Assembly: GCA_963082975.1 (NCBI GenBank)
Contig: OY720344.1
Location: 83,564,053-83,628,052 of the forward strand
Reading direction: 5' to 3'
Length of the DNA: 64,000 bases
From: Labia minor
Lineage: Eukaryota > Arthropoda > Insecta > Dermaptera > Spongiphoridae
The notes under the pieces are model-generated. The model made no database searches and was not told the origin of the DNA. It saw only the letters and a list, made by a program, of their open reading frames with translations. Position numbers and translations under genes: made by a program. Of this stretch, positions 11,210 to 21,509 are shown piece by piece; the stretch's first letter is position 1, and the number at the start of each line of letters is the position of its first letter.

Positions 11210-12059
11210 GGGTCTTTCAAATTGGACGGTTTTTTTAATTCTTAAATAAAATACACAATTTGCATTGATTTCCAAAATTTTTTATTGGTCATTAAAGTAT
11301 AGTGTATAACATTTAAACACAAAAATTAATATCCACCTCGTGCAGCTCCACAAATGCGCAATCTTTTGTCAAAATTTTCAATGACATTTTAGCATAATTG
11401 TAGTTCCAATTCCCCAATAATGTAAATAATTTTGTCCTTCAGCTCAGTAATCGATTGTGGATCGTTCTTATAGACCTGGCTTTTTTAACCCCAGAGAAAG
11501 TAGTCCAGATCTTGGTGGCCAATTGACATCACCATTTCTGGAGATTACACGTCCAGGAAATTTTTCTTGTAACAACTCGATGGTTTTATGAGGAGTGTGA
11601 CAGGTTGCTGTCCACATGCCTTCCAAGTTATTATTGTTCAATTTAGGACACAAAAAGTTAGTTATCATTTCACGATATCGGATGCAATTCACGTTAACAG
11701 CTTCACTAGCATTATTTTCGAAAAAGTATGGACCAATGACACCTGACCACAACTCACACCAAACAGTAACCCGTTTAGGATGTAATGGTTTCTGATGAAT
11801 CAGTCGTGGATTTTCCTCACCCCAAATAGGGCAATTTTGTTTATTAACATAGCCACCAATTTCAAAATGTTCTTCATCCGAAAAAAATATTTTTTGAGAA
11901 AAGCCATCCGTTTAAATGTCATACACTATAAATACACTTTATACTATACACTTTAAATGTTATACACTATACTTTAATGACCAATAAATATTTTTTTGAA
12001 ATCAATGCAAATTGTGTATTTTATTTAAGAATTAAAAAACCGTCCAATTTGAAAGACCC
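11210..12059 (-). mobile_element. IS630/Tc1/mariner-type transposon, inactive
   Basis: Near-perfect inverted repeats of about 60 bp begin GGGTCTTTCAAATTGGAC at the left, with the complement ending at 12059. The flanks are TA-rich. The minus strand carries a transposase remnant (about 11468-11930) with FFSDEEHFEIGGYVNKQNC and RVTVWCELWSGVIGPYFFE, which is the first-aspartate block of a DDE/D nuclease. The 850-bp size shows that much of the coding region is missing. Confidence 0.88.
11468..11930 (-). pseudogene. Transposase fragment of the Tc1/mariner-type element
   Basis: Reading on the minus strand, the fragment runs from the first catalytic block (FFSDEEHF) through VIGPYFFENNASEAVNVN to FPGRVISRNGDVNWPPRS. 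Family members have an FQQDGATCHTA block with the second catalytic Asp; here the text goes from GMW straight to TATCHT, so that Asp is deleted. After PPRS the normal third-acid region (DLTPxDF) is lost. There is no helix-turn-helix N terminus, so it cannot encode an active enzyme. Confidence 0.85.
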
Positions 12060-12159
12060 ACTATAACACAAAAAAAATGTAACTTTTGTGTTTTATATTA
12101 AATATTCCATGTTTCTATATTTATTATAATATTACAACAAAATTATAATATTCGAAAAA

Positions 12160-13020
12160 TATGAGCTGTGGTCAGTCTCAGAACCGACCGACGATTTGAA
12201 GTAAATTAATTTCCAAACATAATTATATATATATATATATAAATATATATATATGGCTAAATTATAATATATTGGTTTTTATTTTTAGTTTAATTACTCA
12301 ATTATTAATTACTATTATATTGTAATATGATAAAATATAAATAATTTACATTTTAACATAGAACAGAAAATAGATTATTTAAGGGATTAAAGAATAAAAA
12401 TAGAAAGTAAATGATTGAATATATTAAAATTAAGACAGTTTGTGGAAATTTAAATAACTAAGAAATCAGAGGTGGAGGGGATAAGGAAGAGAGGTGGGTG
12501 TGTGTGTGAGCGGCAGAGAGAGATTGCTGACGAGCATGATGAGATGGTTAGCCTTTTGAGCGGTTAGTGAATTTTATAAAATAAAGGGTGAAATATTAAA
12601 ACTGGATGCATCCGGAATTTGTAATAACACTCAGGCCCTTGGACCATAACTGTCGGTATTAAAAGGGGGAGGGGGGAAACGCGATACAACAATATTTTAA
12701 GTGAAAAATTTCCGACAATGAATATAAAATTAATTAATTACTTTGTAAACTACCCCTTCCGGTTTATATACCAAAAGTTGATGAATTAATGCTATTCATG
12801 CATTAAGTAAATATACCAAATTTTATCAAAATCCGTTCAGCCGTTCAAGCTATACACGTCTATACGAAGACACAATGGATAGACGGACGGACATTGTGCT
12901 AAAAATACTTTTGTCTGTTAAGAAATTGCATGATTCGTGGAGATATGTAAAAATCTCTACATGTGAAATTTGGTGTGAAAAAAATCCTTCCCTTCCTATC
13001 GTCGGACGGTAAAACCAACT
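12160..13020. repeat. ACCGACCGAC-family repeat, diverged copy with simple repeats
   Basis: The left edge (about 12166-12210) has GTGGTCAGTCTCAGAA followed by CCGACCGACGATTTGAAGT. The right edge (about 12930-13020) has TCGTGGAGATATGTAAAAAT and CCTATCGTCGGACGGTAAAA. The middle has TATATA runs, a short GT run near 12499 and sequence of unknown origin. It is a rearranged member of the family whose good copies are 45750-46380 and 51917-52563. No gene. Confidence 0.6.
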
Positions 13021-14042
13021 ATTATAGATTAAAATTAGTACAAAAAAATTAAGTATTAAAAGAAAGAAAATTGAGACACCTGAATTTCTTTCAATTTTTT
13101 ATTACTTTTTACTTTCCCGTATATTTCGTATTTCGACTTCGAGATTTCGATAGATCTTGACGTTTTAGACCTCCCTGAGTCAGAAAATACCATTTTTCGA
13201 ATTATGTCCGTGTTGTGTATGTATGGATGTATTTAGTGTTTGTCTGTGAGCAAATTTACTCAGAAACTAATCAAGCTAGGACTTCGAAATTTGGTACACC
13301 GATATTATTCACAGTTTGTAGATTTCTATCAAAATTTCGTCAAAATCGGTTCACCGGAAGTGGTACTTTACCTACACTGGTTGCGTTTACCTTTCAAGAA
13401 AAGTACCAGTTTGCTTCGAGATATTTGCTTCATATTTTGTATATAGATTTAAAAATATGAAAAAAATTCAGAACCAAATTTCATCATGATCTGACTACCG
13501 GAAGTGACATTTAGTGACAAGTAGCGTTAGGTGTAAATTATAAATATATATAATAGTGTTAAACCATTTCACTTTATAATTTAAATTACTTAGTTTGTTT
13601 ATTTTTATTGTTGTTAAAACATAATAATAATAACCTAATTACCTATTTATATGCGGGAAAGTCTAGGGGTGGACACTTCCGATTTTTATATTTTAAAATA
13701 GCTGATAACCTATTCTATTACACGTACACTGCACCAGTAATTGACCTATTGATAGATTTTTTATCAAAATAAGCTTTTTAATTTCAAATTAAGCACGAAA
13801 TATCGATAAATATCAAAGAGCCTCTTCTGGATTGCTTAACAATGAAACAGAGAAATTAAAAAGCTTATTTTGAAAAAAAATCTATCAAATGGTCAATTAC
13901 TGGTACAGTGGTCATCTATTGGTATATTATATATTATATTTACATAATTAATGTTAAATATTCCAATGATTCGATTAATAATTCCAATGAAATAAACAAT
14001 TAATTTGAGTTTATTAAAACTTAATTAACAATTAAATAAATA
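12931..14042. repeat. Duplicated repeat block, copy B (with internal insertion)
   Basis: Matches copy A (7521-8177) on both sides of an insertion at about 13101-13562. The inserted piece is an inverted relative of 5240-5715 in the hydrolase intron; the shared text includes CACTTCCGG and TTCGAGATATTTGCTTC in opposite sense. Its open frames (for example 13215-13460) arise from this repeat and are not genes. Copy B ends 44 bp before the SdhB start codon. Confidence 0.83.
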
Positions 14043-14086
14043 ATTAAACACACAAATTAAAATAAAAATCATTTTAGATATATCCA

Positions 14087-14851
14087 ATGCAATATATTTC
14101 GAGAAGATATTATAAAGTTATTGCAAAACAAAGGCCAAGAACACTTCAAATCTATCGATGGAATCCATCCAAACCAAAACAAGCACCTTATCTCGAACAG
14201 TTCACTTTTGACAGGAATCTTTGTGGACCGATGATTCTTGATGGTTTAATCTATATTCGAAATAAGCTGGATCCCTCGCTTGCATTCCGTCGTTCCTGTC
14301 GAGAGGGGGTTTGTGGCTCATGCGCTATGAACATAAACGGAATTAATGGACTTGCATGCATAACACGAATGCCAAATCAAGGAATATCCAAAATTTACCC
14401 ATTGCCACATAGTTATGTGATAAGAGATCTCGTTACAGATTTATCGCGATTTTTCGCACATTATAAAACAATCCGGCCTTATTTAATTCGACATGATAAT
14501 AAACCAATTGGAGTAGAGCAGCATCTGCAATCCATTGATGAAAGGAATAAACTGGACGATATGTATGAATGCATTTTATGTGCTTGCTGTTCTTATTCTT
14601 GTCCAGAATTTTGGTGGCATGGGAGTAAATATTTAGGTCCTTCGGCTTTAATGCATGCTTATCGATGGGTGATTGATTCACGGGATCAAGCGCATTTGCA
14701 ACGACTGGAGGAACTGACCGATAGATATAAATTATATAAATGTCATACAATTTTAAATTGTAGCTCTTGTTGTCCAAAAGGTTTGAAACCTGGACATGCC
14801 ATTGGACAATTGAAAGCAATTTTAGCTGGGATTATTAAAAAATATAAATAA
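14087..14851 (+). CDS. SdhB: Succinate dehydrogenase iron-sulfur subunit (complex II subunit B), single exon
   Basis: This 254-aa protein passes electrons from the FAD subunit through three Fe-S clusters to ubiquinone on the matrix side of the mitochondrial inner membrane. The 2Fe-2S ligands are Cys71, 76, 79 and 91 ([16 protein letters not shown] block). The 4Fe-4S ligands are Cys162, 165, 168 and 229, and the 3Fe-4S ligands Cys172, 219 and 225 ([13 protein letters not shown] and [12 protein letters not shown] blocks). Animal SdhB is about 280 aa; here the N terminus before RTLQIYRW is only about 18 residues but is basic (RR, K, K, R), so it could be a short targeting peptide or lack an upstream exon. 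A TTTTAG at 14070-14075 could be a 3' splice site for a 5' UTR intron. It has no intron, a two-residue deletion after the second cluster loop, and an extra Cys228. It may be the main gene, a diverged paralogue (flies have a testis form) or a retrocopy. Confidence 0.93.
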   Translation: MQYISRRYYKVIAKQRPRTLQIYRWNPSKPKQAPYLEQFTFDRNLCGPMILDGLIYIRNKLDPSLAFRRSCREGVCGSCAMNINGINGLACITRMPNQGISKIYPLPHSYVIRDLVTDLSRFFAHYKTIRPYLIRHDNKPIGVEQHLQSIDERNKLDDMYECILCACCSYSCPEFWWHGSKYLGPSALMHAYRWVIDSRDQAHLQRLEELTDRYKLYKCHTILNCSSCCPKGLKPGHAIGQLKAILAGIIKKYK

Positions 14852-15644
14852 ATATATCTCATTATAATTCAAATAGTATTATTTTTTTTAGATTGTAATA
14901 TTATTTATTATTCATTAATCAAATGTTTCTATTTTTTTATTTACCTCAACAACTTTTCTGAACACGTTAATTCTTGACCGTTGAAACTACATTCCTTACT
15001 TATCTTGAATTTTTTGCATCCTCCAATTAATTACCTTTATATTGTCTACTCACTAGGTCTTTGATCTATCAATTTCCATTTGGTTTCTCGATAAACTTAG
15101 GATTAAATTAAATATGTGGAGAAGAAACTGAAACAGATCCCAGAATATCAGATTAAGAGTATTTGTTTTTCCAAAATTTGTAAACAAATACACTGAATGA
15201 ATAATACTAATAGTTTAGATTTAAAGCAGCAAATAGAAATCATACAATATGTGTATCATAAGGAATCTCGAAAATAGGTAGCAAGCAGAGACATACCTAG
15301 GATAAATGGCGCCTATGACAAACACCGATCTTGCGCCTTTCTCGAGCGATAGGTTGGTGAAGGTTTTTTTTGGAAATTTCATCTTGCCTCTTTTTTGCCT
15401 ACGTAATAATAATAATAAAATATAATACGAGTAACAGGTAGTGAGAATAATTTCTTAAATTTAAATATATATCATATGAATAATTGTCAATTGTTATATG
15501 TACTTAAATTATGAAATTAATTAAATATTTCAAAAATGAGATTTAAGAAATATATTTGAAAAAAATACAGAAACAGATCTTTTAGATATTCTGGATAAAT
15601 AATTTAATAAATATTATAATAAAATAAAAAAAAAACCTCAGACT
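14852..15644. other. Non-coding DNA downstream of SdhB
   Basis: AT-rich sequence without a supportable ORF or recognisable repeat boundary. A short T run at 14882-14889 is followed by scattered low-complexity sequence. It presumably includes the SdhB 3' UTR. Nothing else seen. Confidence 0.5.
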
Positions 15645-15870
15645 TTGTACGTCCTACGCAAGGACAACGCCTATCAAGCCGGTTATATCAATGAGGTGTC
15701 CTTTGATCAGTAGAACGGGTCCTCTCAACCTTTACCTTGATTTTCTTGATCGGAGGCGCTATCAAGTAGCTTTTGTATCAAGTACCAATGTTGTTCCCGG
15801 AGGCTGGGTTGATTCCAGGGACTTGAACCCGGGACCATGTGTATGTGAGGCAGGTTCGCAACCCCCACTT
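15645..15870 (-). repeat. Probable tRNA-derived SINE or similar GC-richer repeat
   Basis: This stretch is clearly less AT-rich than its surroundings. On the minus strand it contains CCCGGGTTCAAGTCCCTGG, a good RNA polymerase III B-box/T-arm, with GGTTGCGAACCTGCC about 40 bp upstream. It ends (plus-strand left) beside A runs near 15630, and has a short hairpin GTCCTTGCGTAGGAC near 15650. It directly abuts the poly-T that marks the 3' end of the neighbouring LINE, which therefore inserted at its edge. The single copy in the window makes the SINE call tentative. The plus-strand ORF across it is incidental. Confidence 0.5.
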
Positions 15871-16317
15871 TTTTTTTTTTTAAATGTGTTTATTGAGCCA
15901 AATTACACTTTATATTTACAAAGAACAAAATCCCCAAACACATTGGGATTTACATATTATTTACATTTGATTAATAACATTATACATTTTATGTATATTC
16001 GTTATTATGCTTAAACTATTTATACACTAGGAAAGTAATTGTTTTTTATATATAATTATTAAGTTTTTATTCTTATTTTTTTAATATGTTCAGGAAAAAT
16101 TGGTTTTATAAAAACCTGAAAAAAAAATATTTTTTATTAACTTATCACTACTTGAATTTTTATAATTCTTTTTTTTTTAATAAGAAAAGAAATAAATTAA
16201 CTTATGATACAATTTTTATATTGATTATAATATGAATAATAAGATTAAATTAAGAAAAAAAAGATAAAAAAAACAAATAACGGATACATTTCTTATCCTT
16301 TTTTCCAATTAGTAATC

Positions 16318-16761
16318 TTATTGATTACCACTCCACCAGTAGTTTTTATTATTTAACTTTTCTTTTTTATCCCTTTCTGCGATCGCACGACAACATCTAT
16401 AGAATCTATACTGGTCCTGTAGGTCTAGGAAGGGATCGTATTTGATTCTTTTATCATTACTATTTCTATACACATGATAAATTATAGGAATATTATTAGA
16501 GTCTTGTATATATCCCTGGGCATCTAAGAAAGGAAATGCTTCTGGTGGAATAAATCCCGTTTCTAGAGTTTCTTTATAATACTGGTCGTGTGGAAGTGCC
16601 GCTCCCGAAACCAAACTATTTTCGTCATTATTTACAATTCTGCTATAAAATTTTCTTATTAATTTAATAATGAAGCAATCTATTCTATTTAAATTCGCCA
16701 GATTGTAGATTGTTTCATTATTTATAAATTTCTGATAGCTGGTTTCTCGAGACCTCCACAT
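16318..16761 (-). pseudogene. C-terminal segment of LINE ORF2, frame-shifted
   Basis: A 147-aa stretch overlaps the RT reading frame by about 44 bp in another frame. It probably continues the same ORF2 after a frameshift near 16750. It is rich in aromatic and polar residues, with RFYRCCRAIAERDKKEK near its end. It precedes the 3' UTR and poly-A. Confidence 0.7.
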
Positions 16762-18440
16762 CCCCAGACAAGCTCTTAAGCATTTCCTTTGTTGATGCGT
16801 TTTGGTTGAACCATATACTTGAACCGTATGTTACAATTGGTCTAACAAATAAACTATAACATTGAATTTTTATTTTTGGCTTCAAATAGGGACTATAGAA
16901 TAGCCATTTTAACGACATGAATGCTGCTCTGGCCTTGGCTAATTGAATATTTATGTGATTTTTGAAAATTAATCTTTCATCTAAATGTACGCCTAGATAA
17001 CGAACCTGACCATTTATATTTATGTGAAAATTTTTCCAATTCTTTTTTAAATTTTTGTTTCCATTTTTAATAGTTGGCCTAAATAATATTGTTTCACATT
17101 TATTCAAATTTATCTTTAATTTCCAATTATTATAAAAAGTAAAAATTTTGTTGCCTAAAGATTCTAATTTTTGTTGAATTTCATCTGTTTTTTTCCCAGA
17201 AATATAAATAATCAGGTCATCCGCAAATGCCAGTGCATTCAGACCTTTTTTAACATTTAGTTCATATGCTGTTAGAATATCACTTATAAATATATTAAAT
17301 AGGACTGGCGAGTTTATTGTTCCCTGCTGTAGACCGTTTTCAACCGGAAAGCTGATTGAGGACTGCAAACCTCTATCGCTCATTACGAAGGATCTGTTTT
17401 CAATCATGCTCCATATCATTTTCACTAAGTTTTTGTCAAAATCTTTCTTTAATAGTTTGTAGATTAGACCTTCCCTCCAGACTGTGTCGAATGCCTTTTC
17501 AACATCAATTAGACACGCTCCAACCACATTACCCCCGTTGAGAGCCCAACAGATGTCCGAGTTTAATTTTGTAATAGCATTAATTGTTGAATGCTTGTAT
17601 CTAAAACGGAATTGAGTTTCAGGTAGAATATTCTTATTTATACATGTTGAGACCAACCTTTTATTTATTATTATTTCAAATATCTTTCCAATGCAAGGTA
17701 ATATTATTGGCCTTAAATTTGTTAAAATGGATGTGTCTTTGTCTTTTTTTGGGATTGCTATTAATAGTGCTTTTTTCCTTTTCTCGGGAAAATATAAATT
17801 GCTCAGGGCATTGTTAAATATGATGGTGAAATAGACAATTACTTTATCAGGCAGATGTTTTAGAACACAATTTGAAATTCTGTCAATTCCAGTCGATGTT
17901 TTATTATTTAGTCTTTTGAAAATGTCTTTTACTTCTTTGAAATTTGTCAGTGAGAGTTGTTCGTCTTTTCAAATAGGATCTGAAGCTTTGTTATGAATTG
18001 AAAATTTGTTTATTTTCTTATTGTTTTGTTTGTCAGTCAGTATTTCAGTTTTTAGAGTATCAGTCCAATGTTGTATAATGTTAGTTAGTCCTTGTGAACC
18101 TAAATTTTTATTTTGCAAATGGGTCATTGAAAAGTGAAATCCCATTATATTAAGTTTTTCTATTGGGTCGTAAATTACGAAGTTACCTTCTGCATCTTTT
18201 GTTAAATTTTCACATTTAATTCCGGCCTTCTCTATAATTTCTAATCTATTGTTTGGAATTTTTATGTTTGTATTAATTGCCTTCCCTTTTTGTTCCCTTC
18301 TGAATATACCATTAATTTTTGGAAGTGTTTCTGATGAGTTTTTTTCTGGGATATTTTCAATTTGGTTTTTCCAATAATTGTTAATTGATTGACTGATTTC
18401 GTTATTTATTTTTTTCCTAATTTCTTGTAGTAAAGCCTTG
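16718..18440 (-). pseudogene. Reverse transcriptase domain of the first LINE
   Basis: The long readable part (16718-17656) has the palm motifs in order: ACLIDVEKAFDTVWREGL (first Asp block), GLQQGTINSPVLFNIF, ALAFADDLIIYI (catalytic FADD) and VRYLGVHLDERL. The text upstream (17680-18440) carries the earlier blocks, such as LPCIGKIFEIIINKRL, with breaks. An RNA-dependent DNA polymerase of this kind copies the element at the nicked target site. Catalytic residues survive, but frameshifts elsewhere prevent a complete ORF2. Confidence 0.9.
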
Positions 18441-18444
18441 AGGA

Positions 18445-19581
18445 TTAGAAATTCATCAGGTTACGGTTCAAATTATTTTTATAAAATTTATTTATTTGTG
18501 ATATTAGAAAACTTTTTTCTTTTTGTAGTTTTTTAATTTTATGAGTGACGTATTTGTCAATTGAGTTAAAGCTTTTGTATTTAGGTGTTGCCTTTTGAAT
18601 TGCAGAGTGAATATGTTGTTCAATTAAATTTATTGTTTCATCTATTTTTTGATTATTTAAATTTTGGTTTTCCGAAAGGTCAATTATACAAGTTTTGTTA
18701 AGGTAATTTTTGAAATGCTGCCAATTTGTTTTTTTGAAGTTAAATTTGTTTTCATTTGTTTGATTGTCTATTTCTAAGCCTGAAAACTCCACTTCCGAAA
18801 TTAGACCTAAGTGATCTCCATCGAAATCAATCACTGGAACGTGATAATTATTTTTTTTATTAATTACTTTTGATATTGATAGATACCAGATTAAAAGTAA
18901 TTAATAAAAAAAATAATTATCAAGTTCCAGTGATTGATATAAATGATCCTGTTCTGGGAAAGGAAGGAATTTCTGAACAAAGTAGCTTTATTTTGAATTG
19001 TATTTCATTATCACCGACCCATCTGCAAAGTTTATTCACTTTAGTCATTTTTTCTATTATTCCATCTTTCATGTTTGGCATTTAAGTCACCTGCAAAATA
19101 AAAGTAATTGTCCTGTTGATCTAAATTGAGATTTTTGAAAATATTTTCTAGTTCTTCAATAAATAAACTATCATTTTTTTACTTGGGGAGTATATTGATA
19201 TTAGGAAAAGATTTTTTTTATTATTAATTTTAATTTTTATTATGGTTGATTCTACTTTTTATTGTTTAATATTTTACTATTAAGAATTTCCCTAGATTTG
19301 AATGATTTTTTAATTAATATTGTTGTTCCTCCTGCATTGTTTTCATTTGGATTATCTGTCCTAATGAAATTGTATTCAGCAAATGACATTTGATGCATTT
19401 TATTAAGCTTGGTTTCGCTTAACATAAGAACATCCGGCCTATATTTTTCTAATAGGGCAAGCAAGCTTGCTCTTTTTTGCATTGAAACTAACGACTTAAC
19501 GTTTAATGACAAGCAATTTAATTTAGAAGATTTTGTATTAAAGTGAATTTTTCTATCTGTTGAGCACTCACCAGTATTCAT
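18445..19581 (-). pseudogene. APE-type endonuclease region of the first LINE
   Basis: The N-terminal part (19252-19581) reads LNCLSLNVKSL, RPDVLMLSETKLN and NAGGTTILIKK, the expected start of an AP-type endonuclease that nicks target DNA. The C-terminal part (18445-18834) contains DFDGDHLGLISE in place of the usual SDHxPI block. The region between is disrupted by an inverted duplication around 18829-18943. It is non-functional as it stands. Confidence 0.8.
18829..18943. repeat. Inverted duplication inside the LINE
   Basis: About 45 bp of LINE coding sequence is present twice in opposite orientation (about 18829-18875 and 18897-18943), separated by roughly 20 bp. Both arms translate to KVINKKNNY followed by VPVID, one on each strand, and then continue into different LINE sequence. 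So the piece right of it is inverted relative to the element. This is a typical scar of target-primed integration with internal priming, or of later template switching. Confidence 0.75.
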
Positions 19582-19649
19582 TGAGGTTGCAGTAAGTTGG
19601 TAATTAATTGCATGCTGATTGTAAGTTGTTGAATTGCATTTTCCATTCT

Positions 19650-20783
19650 TTACAGCCTGCTTTCAACATTATTTTCAAGGGGAGCACTTTGTACTGTAAC
19701 ACTTTCACTTTTTGATGCTTTGCTTGAATCACTTTCACTATTATTATTCACCGCTGCCGCGAATGACATACCTGGAATAACCATCTTGGTAATTCGGTTC
19801 ACTCTTTTCATTTTATTGTCTTTTTCTTCATTCTTCTGGTTCTTTATTTTATCAATTAATTTTGTTTTTCTAGACAACCCTTGTATGAAGCCGGGTGGCC
19901 GTATTCTTTACAATTGACACCAAAAATTTTTGATTTGTCTGTATCAATTGTAATTTGGCACTGACCTTTATCGTGTTTTGTGTTACATTTGACACATCTG
20001 AATTCCATATTGCATGAGTGAGATGAGTGACCCATACGTTGGCAATTGTAACATTGCATCATTTGTTGTTTTTTGTTTTCCCAGTGAATCCTTTGATGAA
20101 ATAGTTTTAATTTCTTTTAGGTCTTTAAATTTGCTATCCGGGCTTATTTGGATTAAGAACATGGGAAGAGTTTTCTTTTCGTCCTTGGATTTTTTGGTTG
20201 CGAATCGCTCTATTTTTGTGAATTTTATATTTTTATGATTATCTAGTTCTTTCACAATTTCTTCACTCGTCTCTAGAGCCAATCCTTTAAGAAAAAATGT
20301 TTGATGTTTTTCACATTTTGGAGTAAATATAAAAAATTCATACTTCCTTTCTCTTAATTTGGAAATTGTTTTTTATAATCATCCATTGATTGGGTGATTA
20401 TATTTGACATCTTCGATCCAGGTCTTCTTTTGATTTCAAAATGTTTAGAGGTCTTCATTATTTGGATTACTTGAACCGCGATGTCGTTTTAGATTGAGAT
20501 TGGTGGACATTTTTCTTTTACTGTCTTCTCCACCTGCGGAATAGTGACTTTTTTAGGTTCTTCATTTTCTATTGTTTCACAAGTCAGGTGCTTTTTATTG
20601 GATTGAGGCACTACAGATTCTTTTCCTAGATACCTCCGTCCACTTCTGATTGTCAGCGTCATCTTCCATTTCGACGTCATTGATTACTGTTGCCGTTGCC
20701 GATGAAATGTGCTTTTTTATTAATTCTTCCAATTCTTTTATTTTCTTCCTTAAATCTTTGTTCTCGTTTTCGAGAGCCTGCAT
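19650..20783 (-). pseudogene. ORF1 (gag-like) of the first LINE
   Basis: Fragments in shifting frames show a coiled-coil region (about 20595-20783, ENENKDLRKKIKELEELIKK) and, at about 19860-20062, three cysteine-histidine knuckles: CYNCQRMGHSSHSC, CVKCNTKHDKGQC and VNCKEYGHPASYKGC. The first Cys of the third is preceded by a valine, and the spacing departs slightly from CX2CX4HX4C. Such knuckles bind the element's own RNA. At least three frame breaks separate the pieces. Confidence 0.85.
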
Positions 20784-21016
20784 TTTATCTCAAAAGCTTT
20801 CTTGTTAGATAGCCCTTCGGTCTGCAGACTGATAGTTTTAGATTTGCTCGGAGGAAATTCAAATAGCTGGCCCAAGGGCTTGGCAGGTAGGTCGGGCTTG
20901 GGATCTGTAGGGGGGTTTTTGTTCGTGCTCGGGGTCTCCACTCTGAATGGCGATGTTGATTGTACGAATGCTCGATGAGAACTGTTCGCTACCCACACAC
21001 CCAATGGCGCCTTCAC

Positions 21017-21509
21017 TAAATATTATAATATAGGTAGTTATTAAAAAAAATTCAGATTTAATTAATATAAAAATACAAATTTTATTTTTATTTCCAATTT
21101 TTTTATGAATATACATTATTTTTTATATATTACATAATTAACAAATTGTAAAATGTTATTTAAATTATTAGAAATAAAATTTATTTCTTTTGTAATATAA
21201 TATATTTAACAAATAGTTTTATTTTTATATCTTTTTAAGAAATATGATTAATTTAATTAATCAATATATAAATAATATATATAAAAAAACAAATATATCA
21301 AATTTTTTGAAAATAAATTAGTCATAAAAATGTGACTATATATATAATATATAATTATTAGATTTTTTGGCATTTTTGCTTTCGAATTCAATTTAAGTTT
21401 TAAATACAAAATATACAAATAAAAAAAATAAATAGGATCTATTTATAAAATATAATATATTAATAGAAAAATAAAAATAAAATTTCTCTTTTGTTAATCA
21501 CACGAGGAG
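21017..21509. other. AT-rich spacer between LINE and RacGAP 3' end
   Basis: Long A and T stretches and TATATA runs without an ORF. On the minus strand it would hold the RacGAP 3' UTR. I see nothing else. Confidence 0.5.

Larger units (their letters stand above)
15871..21016 (-). mobile_element. Decayed non-LTR retrotransposon (LINE-1 of window, Jockey-like)
   Basis: The minus-strand order is 5' region, gag-like ORF1 with zinc knuckles, endonuclease, reverse transcriptase, C-terminal region and a poly-A (poly-T on plus at 15871-15882). That order is typical of Jockey/I-group LINEs. The ORFs are broken by several frameshifts and stops, so the copy is dead, although long pieces remain readable. 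The 5' limit is my estimate. A target-site duplication could not be identified. Confidence 0.88.

Noticed and set aside
13215..13460. Two overlapping plus-strand frames of 68-81 codons
   Set aside because: They are the inverted counterpart of the repeat at 5240-5715 and have no recognisable domain.
14433..14819. 128-codon frame on the minus strand
   Set aside because: Exactly antisense to the SdhB gene; the sense strand has full family conservation.
19720..20238. Plus-strand frames rich in hydrophobic residues
   Set aside because: Antisense shadows of the LINE ORF1, whose sense strand shows zinc knuckles.
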